Part shown: piece by piece, positions 8,465-16,749 of the stretch
Numbering within the stretch: position 1 is the stretch's first letter
Layout of the letters: every line of letters starts with the position of its first letter
NCBI GenBank assembly: GCA_041906185.1
Contig: JAYRJQ010000015.1
Span: 1-64,000 of the forward strand
From: Roseateles_B sp041906185
Lineage (GTDB): Bacteria; Pseudomonadota; Gammaproteobacteria; Burkholderiales; Burkholderiaceae_C
Reading direction: 5' to 3'
Length of the DNA: 64,000 nucleotides
Position numbers and translations under genes: made by a program
The notes under the pieces: model-generated
Seen by the model: the letters and a program-made list of their open reading frames with translations, nothing else
Database searches by the model: none
What the model was told of the DNA's origin: nothing

Positions 8465-9414
8465 CAGAGTTGGCTTTCGATGATCTGGTCCAGCTTGCCG
8501 GCATCGACGGCAAACAGGCGGATCCCTTCGGCCAGCTTCTCGGTGGCCATGGCATCCTGGTTGAGGGCGAAGCGGAAGGCCGCCTCGTTGAACGACACCT
8601 TCGGCACGTCGGCCTTCGCGGCCGCGGCCGCATCGAGCGCGCGGCTCAGCGGGGCGTCGCTGGCTTGCAGCTGGGCGAGCAGGTCGGGGCTGATGGTCAG
8701 CAGATCACAGCCGGCGAGCGCCTGGATCTGGCCGATGTTGCGGAAGCTGGCGCCCATGACCTCGGTCTTGATGCCGTGCTTCTTGTAGTAGGTGTAGATC
8801 TGGCTCACCGACTTCACGCCGGGGTCGTTGGCGCCGGACTGCTGGGCCTCGTCCCAGGCGCTGCCCGCGGACTTCTTGTACCAGTCGTAGATGCGACCGA
8901 CGAAGGGCGAGATCAGCTGCACGCCGGCCTCGCCGCAGGCCACGGCCTGGCAGAAGGAGAACAGCAGCGTCAGGTTGCAGCGGATGCCTTCCTGCTCCAG
9001 CGCGCGGGCGGCCTGGATGCCTTCCCAGGTGGAGGCGATCTTGATCAGGACGCGGTCGCGGCCGATGCCGGCGGCCTCGTACAGCGCCATCAGGCGCTTG
9101 GCGCGGGCGATGGTCGCGGCGGTGTCGAAGCTCAGGCGGGCGTCGACCTCGGTCGACACGCGGCCCGGCACCACCTTCAGGATCTCGAGACCGAAGCGCA
9201 CCAGCACCTGGTCCACGATCTCGTCCAGCGGCTTGCCCTTGTGAGCGGCGACGGTCTCGTTCAGCAGCGGCGCATAGTCGGGCGACTGCACGGCCTTCAG
9301 GATCAGCGAGGGATTGGTCGTCGCATCCCGCGGCGTGAACTGCGCCAGTTGCAGGAAGTTGCCGGTGTCGGCGACGACGGTGGTGAAGGCCTTGAGTTGT
9401 TCGAGCTGATGCAT
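8464..9414 (-). CDS. tal: Transaldolase
   Basis: Non-oxidative pentose-phosphate enzyme moving a dihydroxyacetone unit between sedoheptulose-7-phosphate and glyceraldehyde-3-phosphate. The 316-residue protein has the Schiff-base lysine in RVLIKIASTWEGI and the N-terminal signature DATTNPSLI, as in TalB-type enzymes. It is the first gene of tal-pgi-HAD and diverges from zwf across 235 bp, a gap that probably holds both promoters. Confidence 0.97.
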   Translation of the reverse strand: MHQLEQLKAFTTVVADTGNFLQLAQFTPRDATTNPSLILKAVQSPDYAPLLNETVAAHKGKPLDEIVDQVLVRFGLEILKVVPGRVSTEVDARLSFDTAATIARAKRLMALYEAAGIGRDRVLIKIASTWEGIQAARALEQEGIRCNLTLLFSFCQAVACGEAGVQLISPFVGRIYDWYKKSAGSAWDEAQQSGANDPGVKSVSQIYTYYKKHGIKTEVMGASFRNIGQIQALAGCDLLTISPDLLAQLQASDAPLSRALDAAAAAKADVPKVSFNEAAFRFALNQDAMATEKLAEGIRLFAVDAGKLDQIIESQL

Positions 9415-9549
9415 AGGGAAACCCCGAAGTTCGTGCAGGCCGTTATTAGAACCGCTCTGCAGGCCTGCCTGACCTGAACAGGGTTACAAGCCGGGTACAT
9501 CGAAACCACGCCTTTCCCAGAGGGGAAGGGGATCGGGATGTGCTCCGGA

Positions 9550-9578
9550 TTGACCGAGTTACGAAACTCGTGCATCAT
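9550..9578 (+). promoter_or_regulatory. Putative zwf promoter with operator palindrome in the spacer
   Basis: A sigma-70-like pair, TTGACC (9550-9555) and CATCAT (9573-9578), is separated by exactly 17 bp. The spacer is largely filled by the perfect palindrome CGAGTT-ACGA-AACTCG (9555-9570). A dimer bound here would block RNA polymerase, the usual layout of a repressor site. The zwf operon encodes a HexR/RpiR-type regulator, so autoregulation is a reasonable inference. The zwf start codon is about 70 nt downstream. Confidence 0.5.
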
Positions 9579-9649
9579 AAATCCAGAAACTTTGTTACAT
9601 CAAGAGCTCAGGCCCCCCCTGTCGCCTGCGCCTCAACCGGAACCCTGGC

Positions 9650-11095
9650 ATGGCATTCGATCTCGTCTTCTTCGGTGGCACTGGCGATCTCACCTGGCGC
9701 AAGCTGATGCCGGCCCTGTTCCAGGCCTTCCGCCACGGCAAGCTGCCCGAAGGCGGCCGCATCCTGGCCGTGGCACGCGACGACATGCCCGATGAGCGCT
9801 ACCGCGAATGGCTGCGCGAGCGCTTCCAGGAGGTCGAGGGCGCCAAGCGTCCGAACGACGAGGAGTTCGAGCGCTTCGCCGCACTGGTGCACTACCGCCG
9901 CATGGACCTGTCCCAGCCCGAGCACTACGCACGCCTCAAGGAGTGGCTGGGCGAGCGCGATGCCGACACGGTGGTCTTCTACCTCGCCACCAGCCCGCAC
10001 CTCTTCACGCAGATCTGCGAGCAGCTCGGCGCCGCCGGCCTCAACGGTCCCAAGGTCCGCGTCGTGCTGGAGAAGCCGCTGGGCCATGACCTCGCCAGCG
10101 CGCAGCAGATCAACCGCGTCGTGCGCTCGGTGTTCACCGAATCGCAGGCCTTCCGCATCGACCACTACCTGGGCAAGCCCTCGGTCCAGAACCTGATGGC
10201 CCTGCGCTTTGGCAACGCCCTGTTCGAGCCGCTGTGGAACCGCGAGGCCATCGCCAACATCCAGATCACGCTGGCCGAATCGCTGGGCGTGGGCACCCGC
10301 GGCCCCTTCTACGACAGCACTGGCGCGCTGCGCGACATGATCCAGAACCATGCGCTGCAGCTGCTGACGATGATCGCGATGGAGCCGCCCTCCACCAACG
10401 ACGCCGACGCCATCCGTGACGAGAAGCTCAAGGTGCTGCGCTCGCTCAAGCCCTTCACGGCGGAGTCCGTGACCCGCGACGTCGTGCGCGGCCAGTACCG
10501 CGCCGGCAGCGTGGACGGCAAGGCCGTGGTGGGCTATCTGGACGAGTCCAAGATCCCGCAGAACAGCGCCTGCGAGACCTTCGTCGCGCTGCGCACGGAG
10601 GTGCAGAACTGGCGCTGGGCCGGCGTGCCCTTCTACTTGCGCACCGGCAAGCGCCTCGCGGCACGCGACGCCCAGATCGTCGTGAACTTCCGCCCGGTGC
10701 CCCACCCTATCTTCCCCGGGGCCAATCAGCCCAATCGCCTCGTGATCAAGCTGCAGCCGGAGGACGGGCTGGAGCTGCAACTGCTGGCGGCCAAGGGCAA
10801 TTCGCATGGCGAGGCGCTGGCCCCGGTGTCACTGGACCTGGACTTCGACAAGGCCTTCGGCAGCGCCCGCGTCGGCGCCTACGAGCGCCTGCTGCTGGAT
10901 GCCATCGCCGGCAAGCTGAACCTCTTCGTGCGCAGCGACGAGCAGGAGCAGGCCTGGCGCTGGGTCGAGCCCATCCTCGACACCTGGGCGGCCGACAGCA
11001 ACGGCCCGCGCAGCTACAACGCCGGCAGCTGGGGCCCGGCCGCCGCCAGCGCCCTGGTGGCGCGTGACGGCTTCGCCTGGGCGGAGGAGCAATGA
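9650..11095 (+). CDS. zwf: Glucose-6-phosphate 1-dehydrogenase
   Basis: Oxidises glucose-6-phosphate to 6-phosphogluconolactone with NAD(P)+, feeding the pentose-phosphate or Entner-Doudoroff routes. The 481-residue protein has the N-terminal Rossmann fingerprint FFGGTGDLTWRKL and the active-site signature RIDHYLGKPSVQN. The His of DHYLGK binds substrate and Lys is catalytic. It continues with the conserved FYLRTGKRL region. Its stop overlaps the downstream regulator start as ATGA, so the two are translationally coupled. Confidence 0.97.
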   Translation: MAFDLVFFGGTGDLTWRKLMPALFQAFRHGKLPEGGRILAVARDDMPDERYREWLRERFQEVEGAKRPNDEEFERFAALVHYRRMDLSQPEHYARLKEWLGERDADTVVFYLATSPHLFTQICEQLGAAGLNGPKVRVVLEKPLGHDLASAQQINRVVRSVFTESQAFRIDHYLGKPSVQNLMALRFGNALFEPLWNREAIANIQITLAESLGVGTRGPFYDSTGALRDMIQNHALQLLTMIAMEPPSTNDADAIRDEKLKVLRSLKPFTAESVTRDVVRGQYRAGSVDGKAVVGYLDESKIPQNSACETFVALRTEVQNWRWAGVPFYLRTGKRLAARDAQIVVNFRPVPHPIFPGANQPNRLVIKLQPEDGLELQLLAAKGNSHGEALAPVSLDLDFDKAFGSARVGAYERLLLDAIAGKLNLFVRSDEQEQAWRWVEPILDTWAADSNGPRSYNAGSWGPAAASALVARDGFAWAEEQ

Positions 11096-11964
11096 CCATG
11101 AGCATCCTGGAACGCGTCAAGGCCGCGCTGCCGGCATTGCCGCCGGCCGAGCAACGGGTCGCCAAGCTGCTGATCAGCGACCCCCGCTCCTTCGCCAACC
11201 TGCCCGTCAGTGAGCTGGCGGACCGCTCGCATGTCAGCAAGCCCACGGTGGTGCGCTTCTGCCGTAGCGTCGGCTACGACGGCCTGGCCGACTTCAAGCT
11301 GAAGCTGGCCGGCAGCGTCAACGAGGGCGTGCCCTTCGTGCACCGCGCCGTCGACGAGGACGACAAGCCCGGCGACCTGATCGTCAAGGTGGTCGACAAC
11401 GCCGTCGCCGCCCTCCTCCACTACCGCAACGACGCCGCCAGCCACGCCTTCGAGCGCGCCATCACGGCGCTGACCGAGGCGGCGCAGCAGGGCAAGCGCA
11501 TCGAGTTCTACGGCGTCGGCAATTCCGGCATCGTCGCGCAGGATGCACAGCACAAGTTCTTCCGCCTGGGCGTGCACACCATCGCCTGCAGCGACGGCCA
11601 CGTGCAACTCATGAGCGCCACCATGCTGTCGGCCGGCGACTGCGCGGTGATCATCTCCAACTCCGGCCGCAGCCGTGATCTGCTGGACGCGGCCGAGATC
11701 GCCCGCAAGAAGGGCGCGACGACCATCATCATCACCGCCAGCGGTTCGCCGCTCGCGCAGCTGGGCCAGGCCCCCGGGCAGGTGCTGCTGGCGGTCGACC
11801 ACCCGGAAGACTACGACCGCTACAGCCCCATGGTCTCGCGCCTGCTGCACCTGACGGCCGTGGACATCCTCACCACCGGTGTCGCCCTGCGCCTGGGCCA
11901 GCAGCTGCGGCCGGTGCTGCAGGAGATCAAGCGCAATCTGCGCAGCAAGCGCTACGCGGCCTGA
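11092..11964 (+). CDS. hexR: RpiR-family regulator, HexR-like
   Basis: Transcription factor of 290 residues. The N-terminal HTH_6 domain (about residues 1-77) contains SELADRSHVSKPTVVRFCRSVGYDGLADFK. A SIS sugar-isomerase-fold domain (about 125-260) contains GVGNSGIVAQDAQHKF and ISNSGRSRDLLDAA. HexR proteins sense 2-keto-3-deoxy-6-phosphogluconate and control zwf and Entner-Doudoroff genes. Position directly behind zwf supports HexR, but edd/eda are not in the window, so the symbol is an inference. The alternative start at 11098 is almost equivalent. Confidence 0.85.
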   Translation: MTMSILERVKAALPALPPAEQRVAKLLISDPRSFANLPVSELADRSHVSKPTVVRFCRSVGYDGLADFKLKLAGSVNEGVPFVHRAVDEDDKPGDLIVKVVDNAVAALLHYRNDAASHAFERAITALTEAAQQGKRIEFYGVGNSGIVAQDAQHKFFRLGVHTIACSDGHVQLMSATMLSAGDCAVIISNSGRSRDLLDAAEIARKKGATTIIITASGSPLAQLGQAPGQVLLAVDHPEDYDRYSPMVSRLLHLTAVDILTTGVALRLGQQLRPVLQEIKRNLRSKRYAA

Positions 11965-11989
11965 TCCTCGCCACGCACGAGCCAGAAAC

Positions 11990-12017
11990 GACAACGGCAC
12001 CCGCGGGTGCCGTTGTC
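11990..12017. terminator. Perfect 28-nt palindrome between convergent hexR and mlaB
   Basis: A perfect dyad with arms GACAACGGCACCC and GGGTGCCGTTGTC around a 2-bp centre, lying in the 68-bp gap between two converging genes. It has no T run on either side, so it is not a textbook intrinsic terminator. Its position makes a bidirectional terminator or 3'-end stabilising hairpin most likely. Confidence 0.55.
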
Positions 12018-12032
12018 GCGGTGTGTCAGGGC

Positions 12033-12350
12033 TCAGAGCTGCGGAGCCAGCTCCGGCCACAGGGCGGCGTCCACGCCGTAGACCCGCGCCAGCTCCTGCA
12101 GCTTGGGCGGCACCTCGTGGATCTGCAGCTGCAGGTCCAGCTGCTCGCTGAGGCGCACGGCGCTCAGCAGCAGGGTCAGCACGCCGGAGTCGAACTCGTG
12201 CAGGTCCACGGCATTCAGGCGCAGCGTGCTGCCGGCGGCCGCCTTGACCTGGGCTGCCTCGGCCCGCAGGGCGCCCTCGAGCTCGCCCCAGACCAGCGGC
12301 AGCTCGGGCAGGCGGACGCTGGCGGGCAGCTTGAGCATGGACGTACTCAC
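12033..12350 (-). CDS. mlaB: STAS-domain protein MlaB
   Basis: Cytoplasmic STAS-domain subunit that binds and stabilises the MlaF ATPase in the MlaFEDB phospholipid transporter. The 105-residue protein has the small alpha/beta STAS pattern with LRLNAVDLHEFDSGVLTLLL, where the Ser-Gly loop corresponds to the conserved STAS loop. It is the last gene of the mla operon, 4 nt behind mlaC. Sequence identity to E. coli MlaB is expected to be low; the call rests mainly on fold pattern and context. Confidence 0.85.
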   Translation of the reverse strand: MSTSMLKLPASVRLPELPLVWGELEGALRAEAAQVKAAAGSTLRLNAVDLHEFDSGVLTLLLSAVRLSEQLDLQLQIHEVPPKLQELARVYGVDAALWPELAPQL

Positions 12351-12354
12351 CCGA

Positions 12355-13005
12355 TCAGCTCTTGGCGCCGGCGGCGGCCTTCTGGTTCTTGTCGGCCAGG
12401 GCCTTGATCAGGCCGTCGATGCCGTTCGCGCCGATCTCCTGCGCGAAGCTGTTGCGGTACTGGTCCGCCAGCCAGATGCCCAGCACGTTGACGTCGTAGA
12501 TCTTCCAGACGGCACCCGACTTCTCCAGGCGGTAGTCCAGCTGGATGGGATCACCCTTGCCACGCACCTCGGTCTTGACGACGACCTCGGTGTCCTCGGC
12601 GCCGGCGCGCAGCGGCTTCAGCGCAATGGTCTGGTCCTTCACCTGCGACAGCGCGCCGGCATAGGTGCGCACCAGCAGCGTCTTGAACTCGTCCTGCAGA
12701 CGCTTCTGCTGCTCCGGCGAGGCCTGGCGCCAGAAGCGGCCCACGGCCGACGACGTCATGCGCTGGAAGTTCACGTGCGGCATGACCTTGGTGTCCACCA
12801 GGGTCACGATCTTGTTGGTGTCGCCGGCCTGGATGGCCTTGTCAGCCTTCACGGCCTCCAGCGTCTCGATGGAGAGCTGGCGGATCAGGCCATCCGGCGT
12901 GCTGGGATCGGCCGCATGGCTCACCATCGGCAGCAGGGCGAGGGAGGCGGCGGCCAGCAGGGCCTTCAGGGCGGAGCGCTTGCTCGGCTTGATCGACAGG
13001 TTCAT
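12355..13005 (-). CDS. mlaC: Periplasmic phospholipid carrier MlaC
   Basis: Soluble periplasmic lipid shuttle between outer-membrane MlaA and the inner-membrane MlaFEDB complex. The 216-residue protein begins with a Sec signal peptide (LLAAASLALLPMVSHA, cleavage after about residue 31) and has the Tol_tol_Ttg2 family pattern including DVNVLGIWLADQYRNSF. The start is supported by AGGA 6 nt upstream. It lies 84 nt downstream of mlaA. Confidence 0.93.
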   Translation of the reverse strand: MNLSIKPSKRSALKALLAAASLALLPMVSHAADPSTPDGLIRQLSIETLEAVKADKAIQAGDTNKIVTLVDTKVMPHVNFQRMTSSAVGRFWRQASPEQQKRLQDEFKTLLVRTYAGALSQVKDQTIALKPLRAGAEDTEVVVKTEVRGKGDPIQLDYRLEKSGAVWKIYDVNVLGIWLADQYRNSFAQEIGANGIDGLIKALADKNQKAAAGAKS

Positions 13006-13089
13006 TCGGTTTCCTTTCAGTCACGTGCGACGGCAACCGTCGCCATGGGACCCTCAACGCAGCAGGGGTCCCGTCGGTTCACAGCGGGG

Positions 13090-13827
13090 TCAGGGCTTGC
13101 TCTCGCCGGCGGGCGGCGGGGTCAGCACCTCGAAATCGTCCTCTGCGGCCTCGAAGTGCCCGCGGCGCTGCAGATAGGCGTCGCGGATGAAGGTGTATTT
13201 GTCCAGCGCAATGCCATCGAGCATCTCGCCGGCGCGCAGGAAGTTGGAACGCGCATTCACGGTCTGCAACAGGTAGATGGAGACCTTGCTCTTGCCATCC
13301 TGGAAGTACAGCGCCGGGCTGGCCGTGCGGTCCCAGGGCAGCGCGAGCGAGTCCCGCACCGAGGACGGGCCGAACAGCGGCCACACCACGTAGGCGCCGG
13401 TGCCGAAGCCCCAGCGACCGAAGGTCTGCCCCAGGTCCTGGCTGTTGCGGTCGATGCCGGCCTCACCGGCCAGGTCGATCAGGCCGCCCAGGCCCAGCGT
13501 GGAGTTCACGGCGAAGCGGAAGGCCTGCTGGGCCGCCAGCTTGAAGCGCCCCTGCAGCGTGAGGTTGATCGCCGACCAGGCATCGCCCACATTGCTGAAG
13601 AAGTTGTCGACCGCCGTGCGGGCGGGGCTCGGCACGACCTCGCTGTAGACCGTCGCCACGGGCTTGAGCACGTGGGCATCGAGGTCCTCGTTGAAGGCGA
13701 ACACCTTGCGGTTCCAGTTCTCCCACGGGTCCAGCTTCTGGCCCTTGGAGCCCGGCCCGCGCAGGGATGCGCAGGCGACGAGGCTCAGGCTCAGCACCAG
13801 CACGGCGCTGCGTTGAATCCAGCTCAC
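13090..13827 (-). CDS. mlaA: Outer-membrane lipoprotein MlaA (VacJ)
   Basis: Outer-membrane lipoprotein that removes phospholipids from the outer leaflet, usually in complex with a porin. The 245-residue precursor has a lipobox LVAC (lipidated Cys near residue 19) and the VacJ core: DPWENWNRKVFAFNE, then PARTAVDNFFSNVGDAWSAIN and TLGLGGLID. Its start overlaps the mlaD stop as ATGA. In E. coli mlaA is encoded apart from mlaFEDCB; here it sits inside the operon between mlaD and mlaC, as in many Burkholderiales. Confidence 0.95.
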   Translation of the reverse strand: MSWIQRSAVLVLSLSLVACASLRGPGSKGQKLDPWENWNRKVFAFNEDLDAHVLKPVATVYSEVVPSPARTAVDNFFSNVGDAWSAINLTLQGRFKLAAQQAFRFAVNSTLGLGGLIDLAGEAGIDRNSQDLGQTFGRWGFGTGAYVVWPLFGPSSVRDSLALPWDRTASPALYFQDGKSKVSIYLLQTVNARSNFLRAGEMLDGIALDKYTFIRDAYLQRRGHFEAAEDDFEVLTPPPAGESKP

Positions 13828-14300
13828 TTCTTCTCCCCCGAGCCGGTGTCGGCTGCCTTGTTGTAGAGGAACTGCCCGATCAGGTTCTCCAGCACCACGG
13901 CGGACTGCGTCTGCTTGATGACGTCGCCCGCGACGAGGTTCTTCTCGTCGGCACCCGGCTCCAGGCCGATGTACTGCTCGCCCAGCAGGCCGGCCGTCAG
14001 GATCTTGGCCGAGCTGTCCTTGGGGAAGGCCACGCCCTGGTTGAGCTTGAGGACCACGCGGGCCTGGAAGCTCTTGTCGTCGAAGCTGATGGACTCCACG
14101 CGGCCGATCACCACGCCCGCGCTCTTCACCGCAGCGCGCGCCTTGAGGCCGCCGATGTTGTCGAACTTGGCCACCACCGTGTAGGTGTCATCGAAGTTCA
14201 GGCTCAGCAGATTGCCGGCCTTCAGCGCCAGGAACAGCAGCGCCGCCGCACCCAGCAGCACGAAGGAACCGACCCACACATCATGTCGAGAGGCTTGCAT
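13824..14300 (-). CDS. mlaD: MCE-domain substrate-binding protein MlaD
   Basis: Inner-membrane anchored MCE protein forming a hexameric ring that binds phospholipid in the periplasm. The 158-residue protein has one N-terminal transmembrane helix (FVLLGAAALLFLALKAGNL) and one MCE domain with VVAKFDNIGGLKARAAVKSAGVVIGRV. The LLGEQYIGLEPG motif follows. It lies 12 nt after mlaE. Confidence 0.95.
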   Translation of the reverse strand: MQASRHDVWVGSFVLLGAAALLFLALKAGNLLSLNFDDTYTVVAKFDNIGGLKARAAVKSAGVVIGRVESISFDDKSFQARVVLKLNQGVAFPKDSSAKILTAGLLGEQYIGLEPGADEKNLVAGDVIKQTQSAVVLENLIGQFLYNKAADTGSGEKK

Positions 14301-14312
14301 CCTCTTCTCCCA

Positions 14313-15092
14313 TCAAATCGAGAACATCATGGCCGTCAGCACGAAATCCAGTGCAAGAACCGCCAGCGATGAAACCACGACCGTGCGGGTCGTGGCGTAA
14401 GACACGCCTTCGGGCGTCGGCTTGCAGCCATAGCCCTGGAGCAGGGCCACGAAGCTCACCGTCAGGCCGAAGACCAGACTCTTGATGACGCCATTGCCCA
14501 CATCGGCAAAGACGTCGACCCCACCTTGCATCTGGGACCAGAAGGCGCCGGCGTCGATGCCGATCAGCACCACGCCCACCAGCCAGCCGCCGATGACGCC
14601 CACGGCCGAGAACACCGCCGCCAGCAGCGGCATGGCGATGAAGCCGGCCCAGAAGCGCGGCGCCAGGACGCGGGTGACCGGATCGACGGCCATCATTTCC
14701 ATGGCCGTCAGCTGCTCGCCCGCCTTCATCAGGCCGATCTCGGCCGTGAGGGACGTGCCGGCGCGTCCCGCGAACAGCAGGGCGCTCACGACGGGCCCCA
14801 GCTCACGCACCAGGCTCAGGGCCACGAGCAGGCCCACGGCCTCGGCGGAGCCGTAGCGCTGCAGTGTGTAGTAGCCCTGCAGCGCCAGCACGAAGCCCAC
14901 GAACAGGCCGGAGACGCCAATGATGGACAGCGAGCGGTTGCCCAGGTAGTAGACCTGCTCGCGGATCAGGGAGAAGCGCAGCAGCGCCCGCGGGCTGGCG
15001 CGCAGCAGCTGCAGGAACAGGCGCGCGGCCTGCCCGATCTGGGCCAGCTTGCTGCGCAGCGCGAAGCCGAGGTGCAGGGGCAGGCGTGTCAT
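14313..15092 (-). CDS. mlaE: ABC transporter permease MlaE
   Basis: Integral inner-membrane permease of the phospholipid transporter. The 259-residue protein has five or six hydrophobic segments and the MlaE (DUF140) family signatures: GRAGTSLTAEIGLMKAGEQL with the following MAVDPVTRVLAPRFWAG. Its start overlaps the mlaF stop by 4 nt. Together with MlaF, D and B it forms the inner-membrane complex. Confidence 0.96.
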   Translation of the reverse strand: MTRLPLHLGFALRSKLAQIGQAARLFLQLLRASPRALLRFSLIREQVYYLGNRSLSIIGVSGLFVGFVLALQGYYTLQRYGSAEAVGLLVALSLVRELGPVVSALLFAGRAGTSLTAEIGLMKAGEQLTAMEMMAVDPVTRVLAPRFWAGFIAMPLLAAVFSAVGVIGGWLVGVVLIGIDAGAFWSQMQGGVDVFADVGNGVIKSLVFGLTVSFVALLQGYGCKPTPEGVSYATTRTVVVSSLAVLALDFVLTAMMFSI

Positions 15093-15928
15093 GCGGACCT
15101 CCCGCTTACGCCGAAGTCCTCCAGCACCGGCACGGCCGGCTGGTGGAAGCGGACGGGGCCATCCGGCTGGGCGCCGACGAACTGCTGCACCAGCGGATCC
15201 TGGCTGTGGCGCAGCTCATCCGGGGTGCCCTGCGCCACCACGCGGCCGTTGGCGACCATCGCGACATGGTCGGCGATGGCAAAGGTTTCATGCAGGTCGT
15301 GCGAGACGATCACGCTGGTGAGCCCGAGGGCGTCGTTGAGGTCACGGATCAGGCGTGCCGTCACGCCGAGCGAAATGGGGTCCAGGCCCGCGAAGGGCTC
15401 GTCGTACAGGACCAGGTCCGGGTCCAGCGCGATCGCACGTGCCAGGGCGACACGGCGGGCCATGCCGCCGGAGATCTCGCTGGGCATGAGGTCCCGGGCG
15501 CCGCGCAGGCCGACCGCGTTGAGCTTCATCAGCACGAGGTCGCGGATCATGGACTCCGGCAGGCGCGTGTGCTCGCGCAGGGGGAAGGCCACGTTCTCGA
15601 AGACGCTGAGGTCGGTGAACAAGGCGCCGAACTGGAACAGCATCCCCATGCGCCGCCGCACGGCGAACAGGCCCGCCTGGTCCAGCCCGGCCATGTCCTG
15701 GCCGTCGAACAGGGCCTGGCCAGCCATGGGCGTGATCTGGCGGCTGAGGGCCCGCAGCAGCGTGGTCTTGCCGCCGCCGGAGGTACCGATCAGGGCCAGG
15801 ACGGAGCCCCGCCGCAGCTGCAGGTTCACGCCCTGCAGGATGGCGCGCCCGGCGTAGCCGCAACTGACATCGCGCAGCTCGATCAGGGGCGTTTCTTGAT
15901 CTGGGGTCTGTAGTCTATGGGCAGGCAT
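15089..15928 (-). CDS. mlaF: ABC transporter ATPase MlaF
   Basis: Cytoplasmic ATPase driving the Mla transporter. The 279-residue protein contains Walker A GTSGGGKTT, the signature ISGGMARRVALARA, Walker B LVLYDEPFAGLDP and the switch SHDLHE. The ATG at 15928 is chosen as it puts the ABC domain (ELRDVSCGY) about 15 residues in; an upstream in-frame ATG at 15976 is possible. Neither has a strong Shine-Dalgarno site. First gene of mlaFEDACB. Confidence 0.95.
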   Translation of the reverse strand: MPAHRLQTPDQETPLIELRDVSCGYAGRAILQGVNLQLRRGSVLALIGTSGGGKTTLLRALSRQITPMAGQALFDGQDMAGLDQAGLFAVRRRMGMLFQFGALFTDLSVFENVAFPLREHTRLPESMIRDLVLMKLNAVGLRGARDLMPSEISGGMARRVALARAIALDPDLVLYDEPFAGLDPISLGVTARLIRDLNDALGLTSVIVSHDLHETFAIADHVAMVANGRVVAQGTPDELRHSQDPLVQQFVGAQPDGPVRFHQPAVPVLEDFGVSGRSA

Positions 15929-16034
15929 GGGCCAAGGGCGGCTGGGCACCGGCCCAGACAAAAGAGGCCACATCATAGGGGAAACACGGAATTGCCTCCG
16001 GAGGTCACCCCATGGCCTCGCGCGAGAAGGGTTC

Positions 16035-16727
16035 TCAGTTCAGGATGCGGGTGGTCAGCAGGCCCCGGGCGTCATATTCGACCTCGATCTCCACCCAGGC
16101 CTTGACCTGGCGGTCCCCCAGCCAGCCGGCGGCGTAATGGGCACGCAGGAAGGTCTGGGTCACCACCTGCTCCATGCTCGCGAGCAGCGTGCCCCGCTCG
16201 GGCACCACGCGACGGACCTGCCCCAGCTCGTCGACATAGACCTTGAACCGCCCCCGGAAGACCTGCCCCACCAGGAGTTCCGAGCCCTCCGGCCACGGCA
16301 GCTGGAAGAGGTCCCGGATCTGGGGGCGGACGGTGAGTTCGCTGGCGGGCAGGTATTCCGCCCACATGCGGCTGACCGCTTCCAGGCTGGCATTCGTGGC
16401 GGCGGCATCTCGCGCCAGTTGCGCCTCCAGGGCTTGCTGCTCGGGGCTGACCTCGTCCTCGGGTGGGGGCAGCACCTTGACGGCCGGCGACAGCGGCGGG
16501 CGATCCGGCAGGGCATCCGGCGCCGGCGAGTCGGTCTCGACCGCCTCGCGGGCGACTGGCGCCTCGGGCGGTGGGCGCTGCGGCACCACGAGGATCGCGG
16601 GCGGCCTGCGCGTGGCCGAGGGCGGCGCCCCAGCGCCGTCGCCCAGGGAGCCCAGCACCAGCCCGCCATGAAGCAGCAGCGCCCCCACCACTGCGTACAG
16701 GGGGGGGCGCCCGGGCCGGGGACTCAT
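16035..16727 (-). CDS. Small TonB-like membrane protein of unknown role
   Basis: I do not recognise a named family. The 230-residue product has one N-terminal transmembrane helix (about residues 12-28), then a Pro/Ala-rich stretch of about 80 residues (PPPEAPVAREAVE and similar). A C-terminal domain of about 90 residues contains FKVYVDELGQVRRVV and ends in paired strands, and resembles a TonB C-terminal fold. The architecture anchor, proline-rich spacer, TonB-like domain suggests a periplasm-spanning adaptor. It lies 22 nt behind pilY1 and may be the last gene of the minor-pilin operon. No ExbB/ExbD is encoded nearby. Confidence 0.6.
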   Translation of the reverse strand: MSPRPGRPPLYAVVGALLLHGGLVLGSLGDGAGAPPSATRRPPAILVVPQRPPPEAPVAREAVETDSPAPDALPDRPPLSPAVKVLPPPEDEVSPEQQALEAQLARDAAATNASLEAVSRMWAEYLPASELTVRPQIRDLFQLPWPEGSELLVGQVFRGRFKVYVDELGQVRRVVPERGTLLASMEQVVTQTFLRAHYAAGWLGDRQVKAWVEIEVEYDARGLLTTRILN

Positions 16728-16749
16728 GCCCCAGTGCTCCGATCCGGCT

